DNA of 64,000 bases from Streptomyces tricolor (GTDB lineage: Bacteria; Actinomycetota; Actinomycetes; Streptomycetales; Streptomycetaceae): the NCBI RefSeq assembly GCF_002155905.1, contig NZ_MUMF01000065.1, positions 1-64,000 of the forward strand, given 5' to 3'. Each line of letters starts with the position of its first letter. Position 1 is the stretch's first letter. The notes beneath the pieces were generated by a model. It did no database searches. It saw nothing but the letters and a program-made list of their open reading frames with translations, and was not told the DNA's origin. The position numbers and the translations under genes were made by a program. Shown in pieces: positions 25,101 to 33,145 of this stretch.

Positions 25101-25123
25101 TAACTCAGTAATCTGCTGAGTTA
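25101..25123 (+). promoter_or_regulatory. Dyad enclosing the -10 element of a leaderless gene
   Basis: TAACTCAG (25101-25108) and CTGAGTTA (25116-25123) are perfect 8-bp arms. The 7-bp loop contains the -10 candidate TAATCT (25109-25114). The right arm ends on the A of the ATG. There is no Shine-Dalgarno sequence, so transcription probably starts at or just before the ATG. A repressor bound here would cover both promoter and start. Confidence 0.55.
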
Positions 25124-25461
25124 TGGACTTCACCATTATCAAGCACGCCGTCGAAGTCGATGACGGCATCAAGCGGCTGTCCATGCGCTTCATCAAAAAA
25201 CACGCCGCGCCGGAACGCGCACGACTGAGCGCGGAGTTGTGTGCGGAGATCGGCGAGGAGTTCGAGCGCATCGGGCTGACCACTCTGCCGCGGACCCTCC
25301 CGACATCCGAAAACGAGTTCGTCTGGGTCATCAAGCGAGACAGCGCCCTCGGCGAAGTCGCGGCCGTCGCCGCGGCGCTGGCGGACCTGGAGAAGCTGAA
25401 GATGAACCCCTTGCCTCAGGTCTTCGCCAACTACCCCCTCGCTCAGCGGTATTTGAGCTAG
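25123..25461 (+). CDS. Protein of unknown function, first gene of a putative accessory trio
   Basis: The 112-residue soluble protein is not a family I recognise. It is mostly helical with a charged N-terminal half (GIKRLSMRFIKKH, PERARLSAELCAEIGEEFERIG), a central ENEFVWVIKRDSALGEVAAVAAALADLEKLK segment and a C-terminal NYPLAQRYLS. No helix-turn-helix, TM segment or signal is evident. Codons such as AAA and ATT are more frequent than in neighbouring genes, which fits acquired DNA. The ATG appears leaderless, with the dyad at 25101-25123 directly on the promoter. An inverted repeat, CCGCCTAC...GTAGGCGG (25463-25500), follows the stop and may terminate transcription. Confidence 0.6.
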   Translation: MDFTIIKHAVEVDDGIKRLSMRFIKKHAAPERARLSAELCAEIGEEFERIGLTTLPRTLPTSENEFVWVIKRDSALGEVAAVAAALADLEKLKMNPLPQVFANYPLAQRYLS

Positions 25462-25462
25462 A

Positions 25463-25500
25463 CCGCCTACGACATCCGACGTACCTGATTTGGTAGGCGG
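25463..25500 (+). terminator. Possible weak terminator/inverted repeat
   Basis: CCGCCTAC and GTAGGCGG are perfect 8-bp arms, 22 nt apart, directly after the stop codon at 25459-25461. Confidence 0.35.
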
Positions 25501-25544
25501 GCCAGGTCCAAAAGTGGTGCGGTGAACCCTGGCGCGTGCGTAGC

Positions 25545-25603
25545 GTTGATCTCCACACAGGCCAGCAGTCACTTGCCTGACTGACTGTCACCTGTGCATC
25601 AAC
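25545..25603 (+). promoter_or_regulatory. Nested hairpin leader of the second trio gene
   Basis: Three nested perfect 6-bp pairings lie in one 59-nt element: GTTGAT/ATCAAC, CACAGG/CCTGTG and CAGTCA/TGACTG. Small internal loops separate them and the apical loop has 10 nt. It ends 25 nt before the ATG of the next gene, whose AGGAG site is outside the hairpin. It could be a cis-regulatory RNA or an operator array; it matches no riboswitch I know. Confidence 0.5.
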
Positions 25604-25628
25604 AGCACCGCGCGACCCAGGAGTACGC

Positions 25629-26309
25629 ATGAGCAGCACCGAAGGAATACCCACCCCGCAGAATGACCCCATCTTCGTCATCGGCGCCTCGGGGCGATTG
25701 CCGCTTCGCACGATCAGCGCGCTGGAAATGAGACACACGGAGATCCAGGGGCATCTGCATAAGTGGCGTGCTCTGCTCGGCGACCGGCTGCACACCGCCA
25801 CAAAGGGGCAATTACCACACCCCAGTAGACGCGTCAAGGGTGAATATGACGCTCGCATGGTGGCCACCAGCGCGACGGCCGCACGCGCCCTGGGCCACCG
25901 ACACGCCAGACGGCTGACCGAGTCGCTCACCGAGTTCCCCCGGCTCCATGTCTCCCGCATGACCAAGCGGCACGCCCGGCAGGCCGAACGGGACATCCTC
26001 GAATGGCAGTGCACGCTCCTTGACGGACGGCCCTCCGGCCTCGCCCTCATCCACACCAGCCGCGGGGTCCTCTGGTACCGCCTCACCGCGGAGGGCCCGG
26101 ACGTCGAGCCGCTCGCACCGGACTCTGCCGTCTGGCAGGCCCTTCCCGCGAGCCCGGCCGAGGTCGAGCTGCTCCTGACCCCCGCAAAACTCGCCGCGTA
26201 CGCCGCTTATCAGCACGGGTGCTACCCGGACCGTCGCTGCAGGCCTGCCTGGCTCCCACCCGAGTTGCCTTGGGCAGATCGGTGCATCACCCTCGATATC
26301 ACCGCATAA
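25629..26309 (+). CDS. Protein of unknown function with TTA codon
   Basis: The 226-residue protein is unrecognised. Its N-terminal part (PIFVIGASGRLPLRTISALEM...LHKWRALLGDRL) looks alpha/beta. The middle is rich in Arg and His (GHRHARRLTESLTEFPRLHVSRMTKRHARQAERD). The C-terminal half contains ALIHTSRGVLWYRLTAEGPDVEPLAPDSAVWQALPASPAEVE and a Cys pair in GCYPDRRCRP. Codon 62 is TTA (25812-25814), so translation should need the bldA tRNA. AGGAG sits 5 nt before ATG 25629. The folded leader at 25545-25603 precedes it. The 79-bp gap to the next gene suggests co-transcription, though a stop-proximal hairpin may exist there. Confidence 0.65.
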   Translation: MSSTEGIPTPQNDPIFVIGASGRLPLRTISALEMRHTEIQGHLHKWRALLGDRLHTATKGQLPHPSRRVKGEYDARMVATSATAARALGHRHARRLTESLTEFPRLHVSRMTKRHARQAERDILEWQCTLLDGRPSGLALIHTSRGVLWYRLTAEGPDVEPLAPDSAVWQALPASPAEVELLLTPAKLAAYAAYQHGCYPDRRCRPAWLPPELPWADRCITLDITA

Positions 26310-26388
26310 CGCCTGCTCGGGCGGCGAGTTCACGGACTCGCCGCCCTTCAGGCGTTTCACTCCGGACCACCTCAGGAGACGCACACCC

Positions 26389-28773
26389 ATGACCACCGGC
26401 ACACCCGCCGCCCTGTCCCTCGACGTCGAGTGGGGGAAGGACACCATCCGGGTCACCAACGTCCCGGCCCAGTTGCCCCCGGATCCCACGGACACCCAGA
26501 TCGCCGCGGTCGTGGCGGCGGGCCGGGCCAACCCGAGCACCTGGCTGCCGGACCCGTCCTGGGAGGCCATCGCGCGGGCCACGCCCCGCCCGGAGGCGCT
26601 GGCCGTGCAGCTCCGTCCGACTCCGGACGACCCTTCGGGCCTCCTGATGGTCGAGAACGTCGAAGGCGCGACCTTGCGTTCCGTCCCCACCCGGATCCTG
26701 CTGAGCGAGATCTTCCCGGGCCCTCAGCCGCGTACGGGCATGGAGGTGTCCGAGGTACCCGACCCGCACGTACTCGGTGTCACGCACGAGAGCCGTCCCG
26801 CCGCGCTCGTGGAGTACCGCTACGAGAACCTCGCCCACCTGCGCAATCACGTGTGGCAGACGATCCACGCGACCCTGTCGCTCAACAGCTACGCGACCTC
26901 CATCCTCACCCGTTCCGTCACCAGGAACCTGATCACCCACCCCGTGAAGATCACCTTCGAGGACGGCACCGAGCCGCTGCACGTGCTCGTCGTCCGTGAC
27001 GGCATCACCCGGCTCGCCAGCGCCTGGGCGGTCCAGGCCGGTCACGGCGCCGACCCCGCGGAGGTCGCCGGTCTGGCGACGGACGCGCTGCTCGGCAGGG
27101 CCACCGTGCCGACGGCCGCGGGCCCCGGCCTCGCGCAGCGGCTGTCGGCCGGCCGAGCACAGTGGCGGCAGGAGCTGCGCGCGGAGTTCGACCAGGAGAT
27201 GAAGGGCGCGGCACCGGGGCTCCGGGCCGCGCAGATCGCCCAGTCCTACGTCGTCCCGGCCCAGATCGCCATCGGTGTCGAGAGCCACCACGGCCGGGTG
27301 CTGTCCGCCGAGGACGTCTTCGACGACGCCATCCGGTCCGTGCTGGCCTCCGTGCACGTCGAGTTCAAGCAGTGGGACGCGGCCGCCCAGAACGTGGAGG
27401 TCATCACCCGCGCCCTGAAGCGGATCATCCAGCAGGGCGACCCGCGCTGGAACACGGCCGAACTCCAGGCGGTGTACGGCCTCGCCGTCGGCCGGATCCC
27501 CGTGGCCGACCTTCCGCAGGTCTTCGGCGGTGACCCGGCTCCGCCCGGCACCGCGCTGTGGCGCGCCGTCTATCTGGTCAGCGCGCTGACCCAGCCGGAC
27601 CTCCTGGAGCTGCTCAAGGACCAGGCGAAGGCCATCAAGGGCGGCAAGCGGATGAGCATGAAGGGGTTCGGCGAGCTGCTGGGTCCGATCATCGACCTGC
27701 CCTGGCGCGCGCAGAAGAAGCTCGTGACCAAGCAGGCCCGCAACGCGTGGAACAACGGCGGTGTGCTGTCGAACGACGTCGTCAGCGGCTGGACGCCGGT
27801 GCCCACCGACGACTTCACGACCTTGATCGAACCGGCGATGAAGGGCGACTACGACGCCCGCCGCACCCTGGCCGTGGCCGGCGGTGTGGCGCTGATCGCC
27901 GACAAGCTCCTGACCAGGAACGTCGGCTCGTCGCTCGGTGTCAAGCGGGAGAAGGGCGGGGTGCCGTTCCGGTCCGACGTCAACAAGGTCATCGAGGGAC
28001 TGTCCCGTCAGACGAACGAACTCGGGCTGTGGACGCTCGCGCTGGCCGCCAACACCTTCCGCAGCGACGACCTGCCGCAGAACTCCGTACCGAAGCTGAG
28101 TCTCACCGGCAAGGAGACGGCCCCGTCCGACGAGCCGCCCTACGTCTACTTCAAGGTGGACCTCGCGGCCGAGGACCGCATCGCCCGGGACCCCGCGGGC
28201 GTGCCCGTGCCGCTGTACGAGTGGGACGTCGTGGCGGCCTCGGACCCGGACCGGGCCACACAGGTCGTGGTGCCGCCGTCGGCCGTCACCCCGGCGCCGG
28301 TCCACGTCCCGCCGCCGACCGCGGTGGGCGGCGAGCCGGAGCCGGCCGAGGGGGGGCCCGCTGCGGAGGAGCCGGCTGAGGGGGGCGAGGCCACCGGCGC
28401 CGCACCCGGCGCCCCGGTCCCGGGTCCGGACCCCGTGACCACCCTGTTCCACTACGGCGCGGTACCCGGCCCCCGCAGCCATGACCCCTCGGTTCCGCCC
28501 AGCCAGCGTGCCGCCGGGCACCGCAAGGCCCTCCACCTCGGGGTGCAGGGGGCCCGGGACGCGCTGGACCATCTGCACGCCCTGGAGCCCGAGGTCGGGG
28601 GGCACACCCCGATCGTCCCCGTGGAACAGCTCGACGAGTTGCACGACCTCCTGGTCGGCATCCTGACGGACGTGGAGAACCTTCGGCGCAGGACCACGGG
28701 GGGCCATGCGGACCCCGCGCCGGAGGACGGTGACCCGGAGGCGGAGGAAGCCCTGGAACTCGCCCAGGACTGA
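26389..28773 (+). CDS. Large protein of unknown function, possible ParB/Srx-like segment
   Basis: The 794-residue protein has no signal peptide or clear TM segment. Residues about 100-215 run from VPTRILLSEIFPG to HPVKITFEDGTEPLHVLVVRDGITRLASAWA. The DGITRLASA stretch (204-212) recalls the DGxxR..A signature of ParB/DGQHR-type folds, but this is only a resemblance. Residues 230-620 are mainly helical. A Pro/Gly/Glu-rich linker (about 625-690) joins a C-terminal helical module ending VPVEQLDELHDLLVGILTDVENLRRR. AGGAGACGC precedes ATG 26389. It ends 6 bp before the convergent NHL gene. Codon use is typical for the genome, unlike the two smaller partners. Confidence 0.6.
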   Translation: MTTGTPAALSLDVEWGKDTIRVTNVPAQLPPDPTDTQIAAVVAAGRANPSTWLPDPSWEAIARATPRPEALAVQLRPTPDDPSGLLMVENVEGATLRSVPTRILLSEIFPGPQPRTGMEVSEVPDPHVLGVTHESRPAALVEYRYENLAHLRNHVWQTIHATLSLNSYATSILTRSVTRNLITHPVKITFEDGTEPLHVLVVRDGITRLASAWAVQAGHGADPAEVAGLATDALLGRATVPTAAGPGLAQRLSAGRAQWRQELRAEFDQEMKGAAPGLRAAQIAQSYVVPAQIAIGVESHHGRVLSAEDVFDDAIRSVLASVHVEFKQWDAAAQNVEVITRALKRIIQQGDPRWNTAELQAVYGLAVGRIPVADLPQVFGGDPAPPGTALWRAVYLVSALTQPDLLELLKDQAKAIKGGKRMSMKGFGELLGPIIDLPWRAQKKLVTKQARNAWNNGGVLSNDVVSGWTPVPTDDFTTLIEPAMKGDYDARRTLAVAGGVALIADKLLTRNVGSSLGVKREKGGVPFRSDVNKVIEGLSRQTNELGLWTLALAANTFRSDDLPQNSVPKLSLTGKETAPSDEPPYVYFKVDLAAEDRIARDPAGVPVPLYEWDVVAASDPDRATQVVVPPSAVTPAPVHVPPPTAVGGEPEPAEGGPAAEEPAEGGEATGAAPGAPVPGPDPVTTLFHYGAVPGPRSHDPSVPPSQRAAGHRKALHLGVQGARDALDHLHALEPEVGGHTPIVPVEQLDELHDLLVGILTDVENLRRRTTGGHADPAPEDGDPEAEEALELAQD

Positions 28774-28779
28774 CGGATC

Positions 28780-30615
28780 TCAGCCTCCCCCGCGGGCGGC
28801 CTCGTCCATCCCGGCCAGCACCAGCGGCAACCGGGCCGCCCCGCCCGGTACGAGGCGCAGGGGGATGCCCCAGTCCCGCTGGTGGACGTGGCAGGCGGGG
28901 TATGCGGTGGCCGGGTCGTCGTCGCAGCTGGCGGCCATCGCGGAGATGTGCAGGACGCCCTCGGTGACGGCCGGGTTCAGCTCCAGCTCGCGGGACAGGT
29001 CCGGGTCCGCCCCCTCGCCCTTCAGCAGCAGCTCGGGCGGGGTGGCGGAGACCAGCAGACGGGTCGCGGGGCCGTACCGCGTGTCGGGCTGCTGGCCCGC
29101 CGGGGCCCGGAAGACGACGTCCAGCCGGAGTCTGCCGGGGTTCACCTCCGTCGCCGCCCGCCGGGTGCGGTGGGCGGCCGGCTCCACGCGCACCGCCTCC
29201 TCCGGCAGCCGCAGCCGGGTCAGCCGGTGCCGGGCCGACTCCACGACCACGATGTCCTCGCCGGCCAGCACCGCGTCGCTGGGCTCGCGCAGGCCGGTGG
29301 CGAGCGTGGTGACCTCGCCGGTGGCGGGGTCGTAGCGGCGCAGTGCGTGGTTGTAGGTGTCGGCGACGGCGACCGAGCCGTCCGGCAGGGCCGTGACGCC
29401 CAGCGGGTGCTGGAGCAGGGCCCGGTCCGCGGCGCCGTCCCGGTGGCCGAAGTCGAACAGGCCGGTGCCGACGGCCGTGTGCACCCGCCCGTCGCGGTCC
29501 ACCCAGCGCAGGGCGCTGGTCTCGGAGTCGGCGAGCCACAGCCGGTCGGCGGTGGCCGCGAGGCCGGAGGGCTGGGCGAACCAGGCCTGCGCGGCCGGAC
29601 CGTCGACCAGGCCCTCGTTAGCGGTGCCCGCCGCCACGGCCACCGTGCGGGTGGCCGGGTCGTACGTCCACAGCTGGTGGACGCCCGCCATCGCGATCCA
29701 GACCGTGCCGCCGAAGACCGCCACGTCCCACGGGGACGAGAGATCCACCTCGCGGGCCGGGCCGGAGGTCGCCGAGCCCCGCCACCACTGCTTCCCGGTG
29801 CCCGCCAGGGTCGTCACCTCGCCCGTGGCCAGATCCAGGCGGCGCAGGGCGTGGTTGACGGTGTCGGCGACCACCACCGAGCCGTCGTCCAGGAGCGCCA
29901 GGCCCTGCGGCTCGTTGAAGGACGCCTCCTCGGGGCCGCCGTCGGCGAACCCGCGCGCGCCGGACCCGAGCCGCCGTACGACGGTCTCGGTGTCCTCGGC
30001 CAGCTCCACCAGCTGGTGCCGGGTGGTGTCGCTGACCAGGACGTTCCCCGACGGCAGCAGCAGCGCCTTGCCGGGGAAGCGCAGCGTCGTCGGCTCGGGC
30101 TCCGGCGGCACATACGGGCCGTCGCCGCGGCGCAGGGTGCCCTTCGCCTCGTGCTCCGCCTCCAGCTCCGTGACCAGCCGCTCGATGGCGGGCACGTGGC
30201 CCTCGCCCGCGTGCTGGGCGACGACGTACCCCTCGGGGTCGATCACCACGAGCGTCGGCCAGGCGCGCACCGCGTACTGCTTCCAGGTGGCCAGCTCGGG
30301 GTCGTCCAGGACCGGGTGCGCCACGCCGTAGCGCTCCACGGCGTCCGCGACCGCCCGGTGGTCGGCCTCGTGCACGAACTTCGGCGAGTGCACCCCGATC
30401 ACCACGAGCGTGTCCCGGTGCTTGTCCTCCAGCTCGCGCAGCTCGTCCAGGACGTGCAGGCAGTTGATGCAGCAGAAGGTCCAGAAGTCCAGGACGACGA
30501 TGCGCCCGCGCAGGTCGGCGAGGGTGTACTGCCGGCCTCCCGTGTTCAGCCAGCCACCCTTGCCGATCAGCTCGGGAGCGCGTACGCGGGCCCGCCGGCG
30601 TGCGGAGTCGGTCAT
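28780..30615 (-). CDS. NHLRC2-like protein: thioredoxin domain plus NHL propeller
   Basis: The 611-residue protein starts with a thioredoxin-like/TlpA-type domain (about 10-160). Its redox motif is FCCINC (C49-I-N-C52), the same CCINC form found in animal NHLRC2. A six-bladed NHL beta-propeller follows (about 175-500), with repeated PSGNVLVSDTTRHQLVEL and DGSVVVADTVNHALRR-type blades. The final 110 residues form a beta-rich domain with a further Cys pair (SCDDD...YPACHV). No signal peptide is present, so it should be cytoplasmic. The substrate is unknown. ATG 30615 has only a weak ribosome site. Confidence 0.88.
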   Translation of the reverse strand: MTDSARRRARVRAPELIGKGGWLNTGGRQYTLADLRGRIVVLDFWTFCCINCLHVLDELRELEDKHRDTLVVIGVHSPKFVHEADHRAVADAVERYGVAHPVLDDPELATWKQYAVRAWPTLVVIDPEGYVVAQHAGEGHVPAIERLVTELEAEHEAKGTLRRGDGPYVPPEPEPTTLRFPGKALLLPSGNVLVSDTTRHQLVELAEDTETVVRRLGSGARGFADGGPEEASFNEPQGLALLDDGSVVVADTVNHALRRLDLATGEVTTLAGTGKQWWRGSATSGPAREVDLSSPWDVAVFGGTVWIAMAGVHQLWTYDPATRTVAVAAGTANEGLVDGPAAQAWFAQPSGLAATADRLWLADSETSALRWVDRDGRVHTAVGTGLFDFGHRDGAADRALLQHPLGVTALPDGSVAVADTYNHALRRYDPATGEVTTLATGLREPSDAVLAGEDIVVVESARHRLTRLRLPEEAVRVEPAAHRTRRAATEVNPGRLRLDVVFRAPAGQQPDTRYGPATRLLVSATPPELLLKGEGADPDLSRELELNPAVTEGVLHISAMAASCDDDPATAYPACHVHQRDWGIPLRLVPGGAARLPLVLAGMDEAARGGG

Positions 30616-30670
30616 GGATCCAGAGTGCCATCCGGGGCCGACAGCCGGTCCGGGCCTGTGGACAACTCCG

Positions 30671-31513
30671 TCAGTCCTGGTGGACGACGTTCCGGCCGGG
30701 GCCGCCGGAGAGCGTGTCGCGGCCCGGGCCGCCGTACAGCCTGTCGTTGCCGCTGTTGCCCCACAGCCTGTCGTCGCCGCTGTTGCCGTGCAGGACGTCG
30801 TGGCCCTTGCCGCCGTACAGGGTGTCGGCGCCGGTGCCGCCGGAGAGCGTGTCGGCGCCGTCGTCGCCGGCCAGGTCCTGACCCCCGGCGCCGCCGCGCA
30901 GCACGTCGGCGCCCTTGCCGCCCTTGGCGATGATCAGGTCGCCGTTCGCGTTGATCGTGTCGTCGCCGTCGTCGCCGAAGGCCAGCGCCGCCTTGCCGAC
31001 CGTGAGGCTGTCGTCGCCCGCGCCGCCCGAGACGTCGCTGCCGTCGAGGCGGCCGGTGCCGGTGAGCCTGTCGTTCCCGGGGCCCAGGTCGATCCGCGCG
31101 AAGTAGTACACCTGATCGGTGCGGTTCGCGTAGGAGACGGTGTCGCCCCGGTCGCCGAGGTCCATCGTCAGGGCGGCGTACGGGTCCTGGCTCTCCTCGG
31201 CGGTGACCGTGCAGGAGACCTTGGTGCGGTCGGCGCCGCTCGGGTGGGCGCAGCCGCGGCCCGCCGTGATCGCCACGGCGTCGTCGATCACGTAGGTGAG
31301 GTGGGTCCGGTCGTCGGTGAGGGACGCGGTGACCGTCACCTTGTTGGTCTGTCCGGGTGCGGCCCGGTAGGCGAGCTGCCAGCCGTACTGGTTGACCTCG
31401 GCGGTGGCCGGCGCGGGGGCCGCCGAGGCGGTGCCGGACAGGGCGGACGGCACGGCCAGAGCGGCCGTGCAGACGGCCAGGGCGAAGGCGCGGCGCCGGG
31501 GGCGAGCGGACAT
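30671..31513 (-). CDS. Secreted calcium-binding RTX-repeat protein
   Basis: The 280-residue protein has a Sec signal peptide (RRRAFALAVCTAALAVPSALSGTASA). After a beta-sandwich-like N-terminal part it carries about eight to nine hemolysin-type nonapeptide repeats, for example GGAGGQDLAGDDGADTLSGG and GGKGHDVLHGNSGDDRLWGN (roughly 150-275). These form a calcium-filled beta roll. No catalytic domain or type I secretion genes are visible, so it is probably an exported calcium-binding or matrix protein using the Sec route. The start has GGAGG upstream. Confidence 0.88.
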   Translation of the reverse strand: MSARPRRRAFALAVCTAALAVPSALSGTASAAPAPATAEVNQYGWQLAYRAAPGQTNKVTVTASLTDDRTHLTYVIDDAVAITAGRGCAHPSGADRTKVSCTVTAEESQDPYAALTMDLGDRGDTVSYANRTDQVYYFARIDLGPGNDRLTGTGRLDGSDVSGGAGDDSLTVGKAALAFGDDGDDTINANGDLIIAKGGKGADVLRGGAGGQDLAGDDGADTLSGGTGADTLYGGKGHDVLHGNSGDDRLWGNSGNDRLYGGPGRDTLSGGPGRNVVHQD

Positions 31514-31668
31514 GGAGGGCCTCCGTGAGGGACGGGCTTCTCAGCTGCTGTGCGCTGACTTCCGCACCGTTCGACTCGGGGGCCCTCCCCGGGGTTGGCC
31601 GTCGTCCGCCCGCGCGCCGGAAGTTCACCGGGGCGACACCCGGCGTCCCGGCGGATTCGGCCGCCCCG

Positions 31669-32055
31669 TCAGGCGAGCGCGTGGCCGGTGGTCGCGTCCA
31701 CGTGTGCGGGGACGTCCTCGTGCCGGTCGCCGACGCTCAGCGTCCCGGTGGGCTCGAAGACGAGGATCTCGGTGGGCACGGGCGCGTACGGCTTGTGTTC
31801 GACCCCGCGCGGGACGGTGAACACCGAGCCCTTGGGCAGCACCACCGTGCGTTCGCCGGCCGGCTCGCGCAGCCCGATGTGCAGCTCGCCGGCGAGGACC
31901 AGGAAGAACTCGTCGGTGTGCTCGTGCGCGTGCCAGAGATGCTCGCCCTCCACCTTCGCCACGCGCACGTCGTAGTCGTTGACGGCGGTGACGATGCGGG
32001 GGCTCCACTGCTCGGTGAAGGAGGCGAGGGCCGCCTCCAGGGAGATGGGTTCCAT
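31669..32055 (-). CDS. Cupin domain protein
   Basis: The 128-residue single cupin has the conserved metal box LWHAHEHTDEFFLVLAGELHIG (His, His, Glu) and the second box FTVPRGVEHKPYAP (His). Such small cupins may be isomerases, dioxygenases or ligand sensors; the substrate is unknown. ATG 32055 precedes MEPISLEAALASF. It is divergent from a GlxA-type transcription factor with only 51 bp between the starts, so that regulator probably controls it. Confidence 0.82.
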   Translation of the reverse strand: MEPISLEAALASFTEQWSPRIVTAVNDYDVRVAKVEGEHLWHAHEHTDEFFLVLAGELHIGLREPAGERTVVLPKGSVFTVPRGVEHKPYAPVPTEILVFEPTGTLSVGDRHEDVPAHVDATTGHALA

Positions 32056-32106
32056 GGGTTCATCGTCGGGGGTGCCGCGACGGCCGGCGAGTGCTAGAAA
32101 TCGCAT

Positions 32107-33114
32107 ATGCCGCAACGATCCTCTCACCGTGTCGTGCTGGTGGTCGACGACAACTCCAACCCCTTCGAGATGAGCTGTGCCATCGAGATCTTCGGGCTCG
32201 CGCGGCCCGAACTGGGGCGGGAGCTGTACGACTTCCGGCTGTGCGCGGCCGAGCGGGAGACCCGGATGCGGGACGGCTTCTTCACGCTCACCGGGGTCGC
32301 CGGGCTGGAGGCCGCCGAGTCCGCCGACACGCTGATCGTGCCGAACCGGCCCGACACCGAGGTCCCGCGCGCGGAACGCGTCCTGGACGTGATCCGGCGG
32401 GCACACGCGCGTGGCGCCCGGCTCGTCGGCTTCTGCTCGGGCGCGTTCACCCTCGCGGAGGCCGGGCTGCTGGACGGGCGCCGGGCGGCCTGCCACTGGA
32501 TGTGGGCCGAGGACTTCCGGGCCCGCTTCCCGCGCGTGCGCCTGGAGGCGGACGTGCTCTTCGTGGACGACGGCGACATCCTCACCGCCTCCGGCAGCGC
32601 CTCCGCGCTCGACCTGGGCCTGCACCTCGTCCGCCGGGACCACGGCGTGGAGATCGCCAACCACGTCTCCCGGCGGCTCGTGTTCGCCGCGCACCGCGAT
32701 GGCGGGCAACGGCAGTTCGTGGAGCGGCCGGTGCCCGCGGTGCCCGACGAGTCGCTCGGCCCGCTGCTGGCCTGGGCCCAGGAACGGCTGGGCGAGCCGC
32801 TGACCGTCGCGGACCTCGCCGCCCGCGCGGCCGTCTCCCCCGCCACCCTGCACCGCCGCTTCCGCAGCCAGCTGGGTACGACCCCGCTGGCCTGGCTCAC
32901 CGGGGAGCGCGTGGCCCTGGCGTGCCGGCTGATCGAGCGGGGCGAGGAGCGGCTGGACGTCGTGGCGGCGCGCAGCGGCCTGGGGACGGCGGCCAATCTG
33001 CGGGCCCGGCTGCGGCGGGAGACGGGGCTGAGCCCGTCGGCGTACCGCAGGCGGTTCGGCACCGGGCCCGCGGACCTCACCCGTCCTGCCCCGCCCGGCG
33101 CACCGGCTCCGTGA
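32107..33114 (+). CDS. GlxA-type transcriptional regulator (DJ-1/PfpI + AraC HTH)
   Basis: The 335-residue protein joins a DJ-1/PfpI-like N-terminal sensor domain (about 8-190) to a double helix-turn-helix AraC domain (about 215-325). The sensor includes GFCSGAFTLAEAGLLDGRRA with the nucleophile-elbow Cys. The HTH has VADLAARAAVSPATLHRRF. GlxA proteins sense small metabolites and activate adjacent metabolic genes. The ATG at 32107 has no convincing ribosome site. A TAGAAA -10 candidate ends 7 nt before it (32094-32099), so the mRNA may be leaderless. The likely target is the divergent cupin gene. Confidence 0.88.
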   Translation: MPQRSSHRVVLVVDDNSNPFEMSCAIEIFGLARPELGRELYDFRLCAAERETRMRDGFFTLTGVAGLEAAESADTLIVPNRPDTEVPRAERVLDVIRRAHARGARLVGFCSGAFTLAEAGLLDGRRAACHWMWAEDFRARFPRVRLEADVLFVDDGDILTASGSASALDLGLHLVRRDHGVEIANHVSRRLVFAAHRDGGQRQFVERPVPAVPDESLGPLLAWAQERLGEPLTVADLAARAAVSPATLHRRFRSQLGTTPLAWLTGERVALACRLIERGEERLDVVAARSGLGTAANLRARLRRETGLSPSAYRRRFGTGPADLTRPAPPGAPAP

Positions 33115-33145
33115 CGATCGACCGGCGCCGGGGAAGCGTGACCGT

